Notes under the pieces: generated by a model | What the model saw: only the letters and a program-made list of their open reading frames with translations | Told to the model about the DNA's origin: nothing | The model's database searches: none | Assembly: GCA_903904815.1 (NCBI GenBank) | Contig: CAIVDU010000038.1 | Span: 1 to 64,000 of the forward strand | Length of the DNA: 64,000 bases | DNA from: an uncultured Armatimonadota bacterium | GTDB lineage: Bacteria; Armatimonadota; Fimbriimonadia; Fimbriimonadales; Fimbriimonadaceae | Direction of reading: 5' to 3' | Program-made: the position numbers and the translations under genes | Part shown: positions 10,391-20,727 of the stretch, in pieces | Layout of the letters: each line of letters starts with the position of its first letter | How positions within the stretch are numbered: the stretch's first letter is position 1

Positions 10391-11290
10391 ATGACTCGCC
10401 CCCCTAAGCTATCAGTTGCGATCCTAGGAAGTGGCAATATCGGCACGGATCTCCTGATCAAGTGCTTGCGGTCGCCACTGCTCCGGCCGACTCTGTTCGT
10501 GGGCCGCAACTTGAACTCGGCGGGAATGGCAAAAGCAAATGGACTTGGGGTTCGTATTTCGGATCGGAGCATCCAAGCTTTCATCGACGAGCCTGATATC
10601 TGCGACCTTGTATTCGACGCCACTTCTGCGCAGGATCACCAGGTCCACGCGCCGATCCTCAGAGCCCTCGGCAAGGTTGTCATCGACATGACGCCAGCGA
10701 AGATCGGCACCATATGCGTACCCGCCGTCAACCTGGAGGAAGCCTCGAAAGCAGACAACATCAACATGGTCACTTGCGGCGGACAGGCCTCCATTCCGAT
10801 CGCTCACATGATCGGAAAGTTCAGTTCTGACCTCGACTATATCGAGGTGGTCTCAAGCATCGCGTCTCGAAGCGCAGGCCCGGCCACTCGCCTGAACCTT
10901 GATGAGTACATCGCCACCACAGAAAGGGCCATCATGTCCTTTTCTGGCTGCCGCCGCGCGAAGGCAATCCTCATTCTCAACCCTGCCACGCCCTGCATTG
11001 ATATGCAGACGACCGTGTTCGCAAACATCGTCGATCCAGACCTTCCGGCCCTACGCAAGAGGGCCGAAGAGGTTGTCGCCTCCATACAGCGGTACGTTCC
11101 TGGCTATGAGCTGCTCGTCCCCCCTCAGTACGAGCACGGACGTCTTGTGATCACGATCAAAACTCGGGGCCTTGGCGATTACCTTCCAAGTTATGCGGGC
11201 AACCTTGACATTATCAATTGCGCTGCCATAGCCGCCGCAGAGTCCGTCGCCAGGATCTCGCTTCTGAAGGAGGCGACCCACCTTGCCTGA
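10391..11290 (+). CDS. Acetaldehyde dehydrogenase (acetylating), MhpF/DmpF-like
   Basis: This 299-residue protein interconverts acetaldehyde and acetyl-CoA with NAD. It has the nucleotide-binding GSGNIGTDL at residues 12-20, FDATSA, IDMTPA, and the catalytic cysteine in [11 protein letters not shown]. All key elements of the DmpF family are intact. It overlaps the aldolase gene, its usual partner: in aromatic meta-cleavage pathways the two form a channelled complex. No meta-cleavage genes are present here, so in this operon the pair probably runs in the synthetic direction, supplying acetaldehyde from acetyl-CoA. That direction is inferred. Confidence 0.93.
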   Translation: MTRPPKLSVAILGSGNIGTDLLIKCLRSPLLRPTLFVGRNLNSAGMAKANGLGVRISDRSIQAFIDEPDICDLVFDATSAQDHQVHAPILRALGKVVIDMTPAKIGTICVPAVNLEEASKADNINMVTCGGQASIPIAHMIGKFSSDLDYIEVVSSIASRSAGPATRLNLDEYIATTERAIMSFSGCRRAKAILILNPATPCIDMQTTVFANIVDPDLPALRKRAEEVVASIQRYVPGYELLVPPQYEHGRLVITIKTRGLGDYLPSYAGNLDIINCAAIAAAESVARISLLKEATHLA

Positions 11291-12290
11291 CATCCTTATC
11301 AGTGACCCGACGCTTCGAGACGGCAATCACGCAGTTCAGCACCAACTGAATGCCCACCAGATCGCTGCCTACTGCATGGCGGCCGACCGGGCGGGAATTC
11401 CCGTGGTGGAAGTTGGGCATGGAAATGGGTTGGGAGCATCCTCCATGCAGGTGGGTGAGTCGGCCATAGACGATGCCACGATGCTCCGAGCAGCACGTGA
11501 ACACCTAGTTTCGTCCAAGTTGGCGGTTCACGTTATTCCAGGGTTTGCGACGATCAAGCGCGACTTGGCTCTCGCGATTGATCTAGGTGTCGACGTTTTT
11601 CGCATTGGATGCCATTGCACCGAGGCGGACATCACTCAGCGGCATATCTCGCACTGCCGGCAAATGGGAAAGGAGGTCTACGGCGTCCTCATGATGAGCC
11701 ACATGGCGAGCCCTTCACTTCTCCGTGACGAAGCGTTGAAGATGCAGTCATACGGCGCCGAGGCCGTCGTCATCATGGATTCTGCGGGCACCTACCTTCC
11801 AGACCAGGTAACGGAGAGGATTTCCGAATTAGTGGATCGCTTGGGTGTGCCAATTGGGTTTCATGCTCACAACAACTTAGGAATGGCGATCGCGAATAGC
11901 CTTGCCGCAGTGAAAGCAGGCGCGCAAATCGTCGATGGTACGGCGCGGGGATTCGGAGCCGGCGCTGGCAATGCGCAGTTGGAAGTTCTCGTCGCGGTGC
12001 TCCACCGACTAGGGATCGACACCGGCATCGATCTGTATGGGGTGCTCGACGCCGCCGACCTGGCCGAACGCGAGATCATACCAAAGCTTCCCACGATCAA
12101 CTCAGTAAGCGTCGTCAGCGGACTTGCCGGGGTGTTTTCGGGCTTTTCTACTCATGTTTCGCGGATCTCGACCGAATACCAAGTGGACCCCAGGGACCTT
12201 TTCTTTGAATTGGGCCGACGAGGTGTCGTGGCCGGGCAAGAGGACGTCATCATCGAAGTTGCGATCCAGCTCCAGAGGTCAAAGCGGTGA
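11283..12290 (+). CDS. 4-hydroxy-2-oxovalerate aldolase, MhpE/DmpG-like
   Basis: A DRE-TIM barrel aldolase of 335 residues. [14 protein letters not shown] carries the family's catalytic arginine and histidine and the metal-binding aspartate; [11 protein letters not shown] supplies the metal-binding histidines. It joins pyruvate and acetaldehyde to 4-hydroxy-2-oxopentanoate, or cleaves it. The start is TTG 11283, preceded by a strong AAGGAGG and overlapping the dehydrogenase gene by 8 bases. Its place between sugar-nucleotide genes is unusual and suggests it makes the 2-keto acid donor for the TPP enzyme. I am sure of the family; the role is inference. Confidence 0.93.
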   Translation: MPDILISDPTLRDGNHAVQHQLNAHQIAAYCMAADRAGIPVVEVGHGNGLGASSMQVGESAIDDATMLRAAREHLVSSKLAVHVIPGFATIKRDLALAIDLGVDVFRIGCHCTEADITQRHISHCRQMGKEVYGVLMMSHMASPSLLRDEALKMQSYGAEAVVIMDSAGTYLPDQVTERISELVDRLGVPIGFHAHNNLGMAIANSLAAVKAGAQIVDGTARGFGAGAGNAQLEVLVAVLHRLGIDTGIDLYGVLDAADLAEREIIPKLPTINSVSVVSGLAGVFSGFSTHVSRISTEYQVDPRDLFFELGRRGVVAGQEDVIIEVAIQLQRSKR

Positions 12291-13348
12291 GACTTCCGAG
12301 CCAGAACGAGTCGATCACGAGCGACCTGAATTGTGCGATCGAACCGCACCTGAGCGCATTGGCGCCCTTGCGAAATTCAGAACTCCTTGTTACCGGAGGA
12401 ACCGGCTTTGTGGGTTCTTGGGTTGCCGAGGCGGTCGCGTACCTTAATGATCACCATAGCTTCGAAACGCGCCTGACGCTCCAAAGTCCACGGGCGTCGC
12501 AGTTCGCCCGACGACATCCCCACCTCGGAAGGCGCCCAGAGTTTCAGCTACAAGATATCGATGTTCGAAATCTCTTAGAGCTACCTCGACAGGCAGCGTG
12601 GGTCATCCATGCGGCGGCAAGTCCCGACGCGAGACAACACGCTTCCGACCCAACGCGAATCATTGAGACGATCGTATCGGGGACAAGTGCGCTACTCAAG
12701 GCGGCAGTCCGATCATCCGACATTCGCAGGATCCTTAATGTTAGTTCGGGCTTGGTCTACGGTGCTCAGCCGCTACAGTTGGAGCGCGTCCCTGAAACCT
12801 ATTTCGGGAGCCTCGATCCATCGTCTTTTACGGCCGCCTATGCCGAGTCGAAACGACTCGCGGAAACCCTCTGCGCGTCCTACGGCTCGCAATATCGATT
12901 GCCAATTTCCACAGCACGCATGTTTGCGTTCGTCGGCCCATATCAGATGCTGGATCGGCCTTGGGCCGTGAACAATTTTGTTCGAGATGCCATCCAAGGA
13001 AGCAACTTGCGCATTCATGGAGACGGACTCACAGTTCGGAGCTACATGTACCCGGCCGATATGGCGACCTGGTTACTGGTGATGCTCGTACGTGGCCAAG
13101 ACGGCAGTGCTTACAACGTGGGACACCCCGACGGAGTGACCCTGCTTTCTCTCGCCGAAAAGATTGCGGGAATGCGCCCGAAGGAAATTAGGATTCAAAC
13201 CGACGTACTGAGAGAGGCGAGATCAATTCGCTCCCGGTTCGTTCCAGACGTGGCAAAGGCAGGTCGTGAGTTGGGTTTATCGGCAAGATTCGATCTAGAC
13301 ACCTCCATTCGGCGGATGATGGACTGGGCGACCTCCGAGGCATGCTGA
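12287..13348 (+). CDS. NAD-dependent epimerase/dehydratase, sugar nucleotide (second of two)
   Basis: A 353-residue extended short-chain dehydrogenase. It has [12 protein letters not shown] near residue 35, SSGLVYG, and the catalytic YAESK in [17 protein letters not shown] 12287 overlaps the aldolase stop in a GTGA junction, and its end overlaps the flippase gene by 7 bases, so the whole block is one operon. It probably reduces a ketone of the CDP-sugar, at the ring or at the new side chain, or epimerises it. It is related to the SDR at 7472 but not identical. Substrate unknown. Confidence 0.85.
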   Translation: MRLPSQNESITSDLNCAIEPHLSALAPLRNSELLVTGGTGFVGSWVAEAVAYLNDHHSFETRLTLQSPRASQFARRHPHLGRRPEFQLQDIDVRNLLELPRQAAWVIHAAASPDARQHASDPTRIIETIVSGTSALLKAAVRSSDIRRILNVSSGLVYGAQPLQLERVPETYFGSLDPSSFTAAYAESKRLAETLCASYGSQYRLPISTARMFAFVGPYQMLDRPWAVNNFVRDAIQGSNLRIHGDGLTVRSYMYPADMATWLLVMLVRGQDGSAYNVGHPDGVTLLSLAEKIAGMRPKEIRIQTDVLREARSIRSRFVPDVAKAGRELGLSARFDLDTSIRRMMDWATSEAC

Positions 13349-14739
13349 CACCGGTTCGCCGATTCCTCGGAAGGCTCGGAGTCGATCGGGCAATTGGCAC
13401 GACGGTGATCACTCGTGTGGGCCAGGCGGGGTCATCTCTCATTCTGATGTTGTTGGTTGCCAGCCGCCTGAGCGGGGTCAAACAAGGCTATTACGTTACG
13501 TTCAACAGCGTCGTAGCGCTACAGGTGTTCTTTGAACTAGGATTAACGTTTGTTCTTTTGCAGTTCTCCAGCCACGAAGTTGCCAGACTCATTCAACAGA
13601 CGGACGGCACCTACCAAGGTGACTACAACTCCAAAGCCCGACTATCGAGTCTTCTGCACTTCGGAACCAAATGGTACGCGTTTGCCGCACTGCTTCTGTT
13701 GGTGGTCGTCCTTCCCACGGGTTACTGGTTCTTCCTGACTTCGTACAATAAGGGCCGAACGGAAGGCTGGCAAATTCCATGGACCATTCTCGTCTTTGCG
13801 ACGGCAGGCACACTTCTGACGAACGCAGTAATCGCGATCTTTGAAGGATGTGGACATGTCGCGCAAGTCGCCTCGTTAAGACTTCGAGAGACGCTCGTCG
13901 GCACATTGGCCGCCGCTTTCATCCTCATTTCAGGCGCCGGACTGTATGCCGTAGCCTCGCTCGTCGTTTGCGACTTCCTTGTCGAAGCGCTTTGGCTCTA
14001 TCGAAGGAGAAGCACTATTCTCGACCTGTGGAAGGCATACGATCGAACTGTTTTGGTCGATTGGAAGGTGGAAGTATGGCCCTTTCAGTGGAAGATCGCC
14101 GTTTCGTGGCTGAGTGGTTACTTCATTTTTCAGATATTCAATCCCATCCTGTTCAGGATGGTAAACCCAGTGGAAGCAGGACGCATGGGGTTGACCACCT
14201 TGGCCTGTAGCGGACTCACTGCGCTAGCCATGGCGTGGATCACAACGAAGGCGCCTAAGATGGGCTCCCTTATCGCCCTTCGCAAGCGGGAAGAGCTCGA
14301 CTCGATGTTTTTCCGTGCAGCAAAGTCGGCGATCGGAGTTGCTTTGGTGATGGCCATCGGGTTTTGGTCGCTCGTGGTTTTTGCCCAAGCTCAAGGGGTA
14401 AGTCTGGCCCTAAGGTTCCTCGGACCTTTGGCTTTAGGTTTGATGCTGATCTCCTCCACTGTTAATTGCATCACCTTCGCGCAGGCGCAATACCTCCGCG
14501 CTCACAAAGTCGAACCCTTTTTACTCCAGTCGGTCGTTGCCGCTCTGTCGAACGTGGGGCTCGCGCTCCTGCTGGTGGGTCAATACGGCGCGACTGGCGT
14601 TGCCGCGGGATATGCGTTCACCACGATCGTCGTCGGCGTAGGTGGGGGGACCTACATATTCACCAGAAGCAGGAAGCAATGGGCGGCCAAGATAGCCGAT
14701 AGCCGCCCAGATTCAGGCCCGGACGGCTACTTTAGCTAG
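13342..14739 (+). CDS. Wzx-like polysaccharide flippase
   Basis: This 465-residue membrane protein has about twelve hydrophobic segments, for example LILMLLVASRL near residue 33 and FAALLLLVVVLPTGYWFFL near residue 115. The plan fits the MATE/Wzx family that flips lipid-linked repeat units across the inner membrane. It is the last gene of the nucleotide-sugar operon. The second half contains FQIFNPILFRMVN and a polar helix around TTKAPKMG, where flippases keep functional residues. Sequence motifs in this family are weak, so the call rests on topology and context. Confidence 0.75.
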   Translation: MLTPVRRFLGRLGVDRAIGTTVITRVGQAGSSLILMLLVASRLSGVKQGYYVTFNSVVALQVFFELGLTFVLLQFSSHEVARLIQQTDGTYQGDYNSKARLSSLLHFGTKWYAFAALLLLVVVLPTGYWFFLTSYNKGRTEGWQIPWTILVFATAGTLLTNAVIAIFEGCGHVAQVASLRLRETLVGTLAAAFILISGAGLYAVASLVVCDFLVEALWLYRRRSTILDLWKAYDRTVLVDWKVEVWPFQWKIAVSWLSGYFIFQIFNPILFRMVNPVEAGRMGLTTLACSGLTALAMAWITTKAPKMGSLIALRKREELDSMFFRAAKSAIGVALVMAIGFWSLVVFAQAQGVSLALRFLGPLALGLMLISSTVNCITFAQAQYLRAHKVEPFLLQSVVAALSNVGLALLLVGQYGATGVAAGYAFTTIVVGVGGGTYIFTRSRKQWAAKIADSRPDSGPDGYFS

Positions 14740-14899
14740 CCCTTCGGATGCGCAAGTCTCCACAGCAAATTGATGTAACATCGCGTGGTCTTTCGGTCGG
14801 CCGTCAGACACGAGATCGCGGAAGATAGAGCATGCTCGCCATACCAGCCTGCATACCGATATTCGTCGCGTTCCAGGCCACTAGGCACGTTTGGAAACA

Positions 14900-15889
14900 A
14901 TGCTAACGATCGCGATTCCAACTTACAACCGACCAGCGGAGCTCAAGTCTTGCCTTGAAGCGCTTGCTCCACAGTTATGCCCCGACATACCAGTTCTGAT
15001 TCTCGACAACGCCTCGGATATTCCTGCCAAAACGGTTCTTGCCGAGACCCTGGCTAGTTACCCAAACCTCAACATTCGGATCGAGAGAAACGCCTACAAC
15101 ATCGGGGGTAACGCCAACATCCTAAGGTGCATCGAATTCACCGATACAGAATGGATCTGGTTGTTAGGCGATGACGACGTGCCACGTTCCGGAGCTTTGG
15201 AGATGGCGCTTGCGCAAATCGAGGCGAACCCTGGGGCCATATGCATCAACTTCAACTCCGCATTTGGTCCGCCTCACCAAGACCTTCGCACTCGTGGCCG
15301 ATTCGACTTCCTAAATCGATGTTCCGGGCTTGGGAACGTCATCTTCATTTCCGCCAATCTCTACAGAGCATGCTCCATGCGACGAAATCTGTACCTGGGC
15401 CACCGTTACGCATACGCCATGGCCCCCCACTTCGCAATGCTCTTGTCATCGATGGAAGATTTCGATGAAGTTGTATTCTTGAACGACGAGTTAGTAGATG
15501 CCGGAGTTTGCGATGGAGCAAATCATTGGTCCTCGATCAGCCAGGCCCTTTCGTGGCCAACCCTGTTGGAATTGACGGTCACCCCACAAGAACGTCGGCT
15601 GCTCGCCAAGAAACTTCAAGTACCCAGCATCGCAAGCATCGTCATTCAGTTGCTGGGAACCGGTCTTAAGGACAATGAATTTGAGACCGCTCGATTCTTC
15701 TACCGTCAAGTGACCGCTCGGTACGCGACATACGCGTCTCCAGCGCGACGAGCGCTCATTCTGGGTGGACGATTGATGCTTGCCTTCCCAAGGGTCAGCG
15801 TGCCCATCGTCAATTTTCTGCTCGGCAAGGCAAAAGGTGCGTCGATTTCCAAGCGCCTACGAAGGCCGCTAGATGATCCTCACGGATAA
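14900..15889 (+). CDS. Glycosyltransferase family 2
   Basis: A 329-residue GT-A fold glycosyltransferase with N-terminal MLTIAIPTYNRPAEL, ILDNASD, and the metal-binding WLLGDDDVPR. It should add one sugar of the repeat unit at the cytoplasmic membrane face. I chose ATG 14900; a TTG at 14891 is also in frame and would add three residues. It stands apart from the previous gene by about 160 bases. Donor and acceptor cannot be told from sequence. Confidence 0.88.
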   Translation: MLTIAIPTYNRPAELKSCLEALAPQLCPDIPVLILDNASDIPAKTVLAETLASYPNLNIRIERNAYNIGGNANILRCIEFTDTEWIWLLGDDDVPRSGALEMALAQIEANPGAICINFNSAFGPPHQDLRTRGRFDFLNRCSGLGNVIFISANLYRACSMRRNLYLGHRYAYAMAPHFAMLLSSMEDFDEVVFLNDELVDAGVCDGANHWSSISQALSWPTLLELTVTPQERRLLAKKLQVPSIASIVIQLLGTGLKDNEFETARFFYRQVTARYATYASPARRALILGGRLMLAFPRVSVPIVNFLLGKAKGASISKRLRRPLDDPHG

Positions 15890-16038
15890 CAGGTCAGTAC
15901 CGGCAACGCCGGTCGCTGGTAGCATAGGGTTCGTATTGTCTTGGGTCAGATAAAAGTTTCAGGCCGACTTTCGATGACCTTCTTACACGGCGCCTGCTGA
16001 CGCTCAAAACACCCACTCGCTCTTCGGAAACCAGAAGC

Positions 16039-17088
16039 TTGCTGTTCAGTATCGTCATCATCAACTTCAACTACGTTCTGTATCTCGCGGAGGCGATAGA
16101 CAGCGCTTTATCCCAGACCTACTCTGATGTGGAAGTCATCGTCGTTGACGATGGCTCAACCGACGAGAGCCGGTCCGTGATTGAGAGATATGGACGCAAG
16201 ATAATCCCTGTCTTTAAGCCAAATGGCGGACAGGGTTCCGCCTACAACGCAGGATTTGAACGAGTTCAGGGCGACATGGTCCTGTTCTTAGATGCGGACG
16301 ACCTGCTTCGGCCAGACGCTTGCCAGAAAGTGGTTCATGCTCTGAAGGATGACACTGTAAAGGTCCAGTTTCCTTTGAGCATCATTGGACCGAAATCGGA
16401 GTCTCTTGGAGCACGCATTCCAACATTGAGAATGATGGACGGGGACGTAAAACACACCTTGATGCGATTCGGAACCCACGGTGGTCCACCCGCCAGCGGG
16501 AACGCCTTCCGTCGCACGTTCCTTGACAAGGTGCTCCCCCTTCCTGCGGAGAAATGGCGAATGGGGTCTGACAATTTTCTAACGCTTCAGGCGCCGTTCC
16601 ATGGAAACGTTATCACGATTGCCGAAGAGCTAGGAATGTATCGTCAGCACCGAAAACACGGAAGCGGAGGATCTGGGGACTTCCAACTTGGCATTGGTAA
16701 TGCGTCTGGACTCAACAAGGTGCTTGAACTGGTGTCTCAAGACGACCAGTTTCTAGGCGAAGTCGCCAGAATGCACGGATTCAAGTTCAAGTCCGGGATG
16801 CGTAGTCGCAACCCGGCCTTTAACAAGAATCTTCTCTGCGCGGCACTTTTAGACAGGGCTCCTACCGGGAGTCCGAAGCGATTCCAACTTGGATTTGTGG
16901 GAGGATGGTATTGTCTCTGGTTCCCCCTCTATTCGCCAAAACGACGAGTCCTCGGAGCGCTATGGTTCCTGGTTGCCGGGTTGGCTCCTCGAGGACTAGC
17001 GAGAAAGACCGTTCGGTTTGCCTTGGACCCTACCTCTCGGAAAGAGTCGCCTGCGAACACTTTGAAGAGCGGCGGAGGTTCTCTTTGA
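16039..17088 (+). CDS. Glycosyltransferase family 2
   Basis: A 349-residue GT-A glycosyltransferase. FSIVIINFNYVLYLAEAIDSA, VIVVDDGSTDES and LFLDADDLLRPDA are the classic family 2 motifs, the last carrying the DxD metal site. It starts at TTG 16039, the only in-frame start close to the family's usual N-terminus. Its stop overlaps the next glycosyltransferase start by 4 bases, beginning a four-gene overlapping run to the polymerase-like gene. A hydrophobic patch near residues 295-310 may associate with the membrane. Sugar specificity unknown. Confidence 0.9.
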   Translation: MLFSIVIINFNYVLYLAEAIDSALSQTYSDVEVIVVDDGSTDESRSVIERYGRKIIPVFKPNGGQGSAYNAGFERVQGDMVLFLDADDLLRPDACQKVVHALKDDTVKVQFPLSIIGPKSESLGARIPTLRMMDGDVKHTLMRFGTHGGPPASGNAFRRTFLDKVLPLPAEKWRMGSDNFLTLQAPFHGNVITIAEELGMYRQHRKHGSGGSGDFQLGIGNASGLNKVLELVSQDDQFLGEVARMHGFKFKSGMRSRNPAFNKNLLCAALLDRAPTGSPKRFQLGFVGGWYCLWFPLYSPKRRVLGALWFLVAGLAPRGLARKTVRFALDPTSRKESPANTLKSGGGSL

Positions 17089-18197
17089 GAATCGGGATTG
17101 ACGCCCGAATCGCGTCGACTCATCGTGGCATGGGCCGCTTCCTAAGGTACATCCTCGAACCGCTTCTCGCGTTAGCGTCAGACGACGAGTTCTATCTCTA
17201 CATGGGGTCTGACACTCCTGGTTGGCTCCCTCAGCGAGGGAACATTCACGTTCGGAATATTAAGGGCCGGCAGATCCCGGTTTACGAACAGATCTATCTT
17301 CCTCACGCTGTCGCAAAAGATGACCCCGATGTCTTGTGGTGTCCAGCAAACACCGGGCCTGTCCGATTACGTACCCCTGTAGTCGTGACCGTTCACGACG
17401 TCATCTTTCGGCACCGAGGGACGCTGTTGCCCCACAGTAGCTCCCTTTATCAACGGATCGGAAGGGCCTACACCGATTGGTCAGCCACGCGCCTCTGCTC
17501 ACGTGCTGCCCATGTCATCACCGACAGTGAGTTCTCTGCCCGAGAAATCCAGGATCTCCTTCACGTACCCCAAGACCGGCTCTCCGTCATCTCCTTGGGA
17601 CTCACGTTGGCGCCAACCCGCAGTCGGCCGAACGAGACCGCTTTGATCAGCATGGGAATCGATCGCCCATTCTTCTTCTTTCTCGGCGCCATCGACCCGC
17701 GCAAGAACACCGACTTCACGGTTGAATCATTCTTGGACACCGCTTTTGCCGGAGAAACGCTCCTCGTAGTCGCTGGCCTTGGATTGCCGGAGCGAGCCGC
17801 TCTACGAACCAAAATCGCTTCCCATCCCAAAGCCAATTCCATCGTGCTTCTTGAGTTTGTGAGCGACGAACAATTGACCGAACTCTATGGTTCGTGTCTT
17901 GGGTTTGTGTTTTCGTCACTGTATGAAGGATTCGGGTTGCCGGTGCTCGAGGCCATGCATTTCGGCGCCCCAGTCCTAGCCTCTAACCAATCTTCTGTTC
18001 CGGAAGTTGGCGGCGATGCTATCCTTTACTTTGATCCGCGATCGAAGGAAGCCCTTATGCAAGGCTTATCCAGACTGCATGGTGATTCTGAGCTACGATC
18101 TCGGCTCTCAAAGTCCGGGAAAGCTAGGTCAGAGCAGTTCTCCTGGCGAGCGAGTGCCGGAAAACTGATTGATACGCTTCGATCCGCTGCCAAATGA
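17085..18197 (+). CDS. Glycosyltransferase family 4 (GT-B fold)
   Basis: A 370-residue mannosyltransferase-type glycosyltransferase. It begins [17 protein letters not shown], has [15 protein letters not shown] in the nucleotide-binding half, and the donor-binding [17 protein letters not shown] with the ExxxxxxxE spacing. I chose TTG 17085, which overlaps the previous stop in a TTGA junction and follows a GGAGG site at 17074. A longer frame from 16905 runs inside the preceding gene and adds nothing family-like. It likely adds an internal sugar of the repeat unit. Confidence 0.9.
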   Translation: MRIGIDARIASTHRGMGRFLRYILEPLLALASDDEFYLYMGSDTPGWLPQRGNIHVRNIKGRQIPVYEQIYLPHAVAKDDPDVLWCPANTGPVRLRTPVVVTVHDVIFRHRGTLLPHSSSLYQRIGRAYTDWSATRLCSRAAHVITDSEFSAREIQDLLHVPQDRLSVISLGLTLAPTRSRPNETALISMGIDRPFFFFLGAIDPRKNTDFTVESFLDTAFAGETLLVVAGLGLPERAALRTKIASHPKANSIVLLEFVSDEQLTELYGSCLGFVFSSLYEGFGLPVLEAMHFGAPVLASNQSSVPEVGGDAILYFDPRSKEALMQGLSRLHGDSELRSRLSKSGKARSEQFSWRASAGKLIDTLRSAAK

Positions 18198-19384
18198 AGA
18201 TTTTGTTCGTGTGTCCCCGATACCCTTTCCCTCTGCTGTCGGGTGATAGAGTTCGAGCTTTCCATCAGCTCGATACGCTGGCAAAGTCACATGAGGTGTT
18301 TCTTCTGTGCCCGCCGGCGCCCTCTGTAGAAGCCGAGCAAGGGCTCAAAGACTGGCTAGGTCACCGAATTCACGTTCCTCAGAATCGCCTCAAAGCCCTT
18401 GGCCGAGTCGCAACCGGCGTGTTCGGGCGTACCCCTTTTCAAACACTTGCCTACGCGGATGGCGCCTACCGGAGAGAAGCGCTTTCTCTTGTTCGTCGGT
18501 TTGACATCGAGGTGGCCCACGTTCAGCTTGTTCGACTAGCCCCCGTGCTTGAAAGCGCCCCACTCCCCCGCTTCATGGATTTCGTCGACTCGCTGTCCGT
18601 CAACATGAGTCAATTGGCCGAACGAAGCCGAGGACCGAAGCAGCTTGCCGCTAGAATAGAATCGCGACGGCTGAAGAATTACGAACGTGCGATGGTCCGA
18701 GAGTACGACGCTGGCGGAATCACTTCGGCGCGAGACCGAACTGCCTTCGGTGACCCCAAAAATATGTTCGTGGTTCCCCAAGGCGCACCGCTCCACGACG
18801 GGACTCCCGAAGAAATGAAACGCCCTCCTTCCCGAATCATCTTCACCGGAAGAATGTCCTATTTTCCGAATGAAGACGCTGTCCTATGGTTCGCTAAAAG
18901 GGCCTTTCCCCTCGTCAAGGCGGCCATCGCTGACGCCGAGTTTGTCGTAGCTGGCGCGGATCCAGGCCCGACCATTTTGGCATTGAACTCCATTCCAGGG
19001 GTCAAGGTTCTTGGATTCGTGGAGAGCATCGCAGACGAACTGCTGAACTCAACTGTGGCGATCGTACCCATGCAATCGGGCACCGGAATGCAGACCAAGA
19101 TCGTGGAGGCTATGGCGGTGGGGACTCCAATTGTGATTACCCCACAGGGACTTGGAAGTCTCCCTCTCGTCGACGGTGCTCAAATCTCGCTCGCGGATGG
19201 GGTTGAACCCTTTGCCAAAGCGGTCATCCGATTGCTGGCCAACCGGTCCATCGCCGTCGAGCAAGCTCGACAAGCAAGAATTGAAGTCGAGCAAAAGTAT
19301 TCTTGGGCCGCGTCCACCCACGAGCTTCTCAAAGGATACGAGTACGCCATAAACGCTTTTCTGAGTAAGGGCAAGCCAGCGTGA
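18194..19384 (+). CDS. Glycosyltransferase family 4
   Basis: A 396-residue GT-B glycosyltransferase that opens [19 protein letters not shown], typical of the subgroup often found in exopolysaccharide loci with EpsH/exosortase-type systems. The C-terminal half has IIFTGRMSYFPNEDAVLWF and the donor-site region SGTGMQTKIVEAMAVGTPIV. ATG 18194 overlaps the previous stop (ATGA). It works at the cytoplasmic membrane face. Specificity cannot be read from sequence. Confidence 0.88.
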   Translation: MKILFVCPRYPFPLLSGDRVRAFHQLDTLAKSHEVFLLCPPAPSVEAEQGLKDWLGHRIHVPQNRLKALGRVATGVFGRTPFQTLAYADGAYRREALSLVRRFDIEVAHVQLVRLAPVLESAPLPRFMDFVDSLSVNMSQLAERSRGPKQLAARIESRRLKNYERAMVREYDAGGITSARDRTAFGDPKNMFVVPQGAPLHDGTPEEMKRPPSRIIFTGRMSYFPNEDAVLWFAKRAFPLVKAAIADAEFVVAGADPGPTILALNSIPGVKVLGFVESIADELLNSTVAIVPMQSGTGMQTKIVEAMAVGTPIVITPQGLGSLPLVDGAQISLADGVEPFAKAVIRLLANRSIAVEQARQARIEVEQKYSWAASTHELLKGYEYAINAFLSKGKPA

Positions 19385-20721
19385 ACTCGATCGAAATCCA
19401 AGATTGGTTATGTCTAATCGTGCAGTTCGCCTGTCTACTCTTCATGGTCATCCGCGAACTGCGAAAGTCAGAAGCTAAGAACCTCCTACTGATCCTAGTG
19501 ACTACCACGATCCTGGCCTTGGTTCAGATGCAGACGCTTTGGATGTTCTTGAAGTTTGAGACCGTGTCGGGCCGAATCACTCACATCAATCAAACGATTA
19601 GCCTCGCAGCAGCCAAGAACGCCAACGTATTCGTAATGCTCTTCGTGATAGCTTATTGCGCCGTTGCGTATCGCGTTGACTGTTTGTCCAACTTCAAACG
19701 CAACGACGTAGCGATCGAAGGGCCAGTGGAAGCTCAGCTTACGTACGCTGCCATTGCCGTCTGGGTGCTAGTTGGAGGATTCCTATTGACTGCTCTCGCC
19801 GGCGGCATCGTGGCCGCAATCAGCAATCCTGGCCAATCAATCGCGGGGCAGACATTCCTTTTGATTCTCGTATCCATTGGCAAAGTTCCTCTTGCCCGGA
19901 AGATCGCGCTTCGCCGAGCCATCACGGTTCCAGATGTCGTCCTCTACGGAACGACCTTTTCCCTACTCCTGATCAATTCTCGATTCCTCGCCGCCTACAG
20001 CGTGGTTCAACTCGCGCTCGTTTTTCACTATCGAAGAAAGGAGGCGTCTCCCAAGATTATCCTGGGACTCGGCGCCGCCCTCGTCACAATCTTCATCGTC
20101 TTTGGCCTCTACCGCGAAACCGCTTATGCCCGGTCCATTGCCCCAGGATTCGATACAACTTCCTACATTCAGAAGTCAGTCTCCTCTGGTGATGCCTTCG
20201 ACTGGTTTTATGCCAAGAACGTGGAGGGCTTTGCTGGCTTGGCAGGAATCATGACTTTTGAGTCGGACACCGGCGGCATAAATCACGACTATGGATATTC
20301 CAACCTGCAACTCGTGAACCAACTGATCCCTAACAATCTCCGCACGGATCCCGATCTACCCTTCCAGGCGTTCTCGGAGGAGCTTCGAAAGGCTTATCCT
20401 TATCACGGATCCGTAGTCCCGTCTGGACTTGAGGCGAGTTACGCCCACTTTGGAGTGGTTGGGATCATTGCCCTCGGACTGCTGCTCGGCTACTTAGTCA
20501 TGCAAATTCATCGACTCCTGCTGGCAGCCAACGAATCGGCGGTTACCGCCTCTCTGGTTTCAGTCCATGTTCTGTCCCTGGTTCGCGAAATGTTCGTTAC
20601 CGCGACCTTCTTCGCGCTTGGAGAGATCTTCATCGTCGTCTGCTACCACAAGGTGCTTGAGTGCACCGCAAATCAATCCGTTTTTGCGCCTGAATCGGCC
20701 GGCTTGCCTCCACTAAATTGA
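19381..20721 (+). CDS. Polytopic membrane protein, probable O-antigen/exopolysaccharide polymerase (Wzy-like)
   Basis: A 446-residue protein with about ten hydrophobic segments and a large hydrophilic loop around residues 255-355 (from YRETAYARS to EASYAHFG). That is the usual plan of Wzy polymerases, which join lipid-linked repeat units in the periplasm. It starts at GTG 19381, overlapping the preceding glycosyltransferase stop (GTGA). No conserved primary motif is known for the family. The call rests on topology and on the locus otherwise lacking a polymerase; another membrane transferase is possible. Confidence 0.65.
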   Translation: MNSIEIQDWLCLIVQFACLLFMVIRELRKSEAKNLLLILVTTTILALVQMQTLWMFLKFETVSGRITHINQTISLAAAKNANVFVMLFVIAYCAVAYRVDCLSNFKRNDVAIEGPVEAQLTYAAIAVWVLVGGFLLTALAGGIVAAISNPGQSIAGQTFLLILVSIGKVPLARKIALRRAITVPDVVLYGTTFSLLLINSRFLAAYSVVQLALVFHYRRKEASPKIILGLGAALVTIFIVFGLYRETAYARSIAPGFDTTSYIQKSVSSGDAFDWFYAKNVEGFAGLAGIMTFESDTGGINHDYGYSNLQLVNQLIPNNLRTDPDLPFQAFSEELRKAYPYHGSVVPSGLEASYAHFGVVGIIALGLLLGYLVMQIHRLLLAANESAVTASLVSVHVLSLVREMFVTATFFALGEIFIVVCYHKVLECTANQSVFAPESAGLPPLN

Positions 20722-20727
20722 ACGGTC

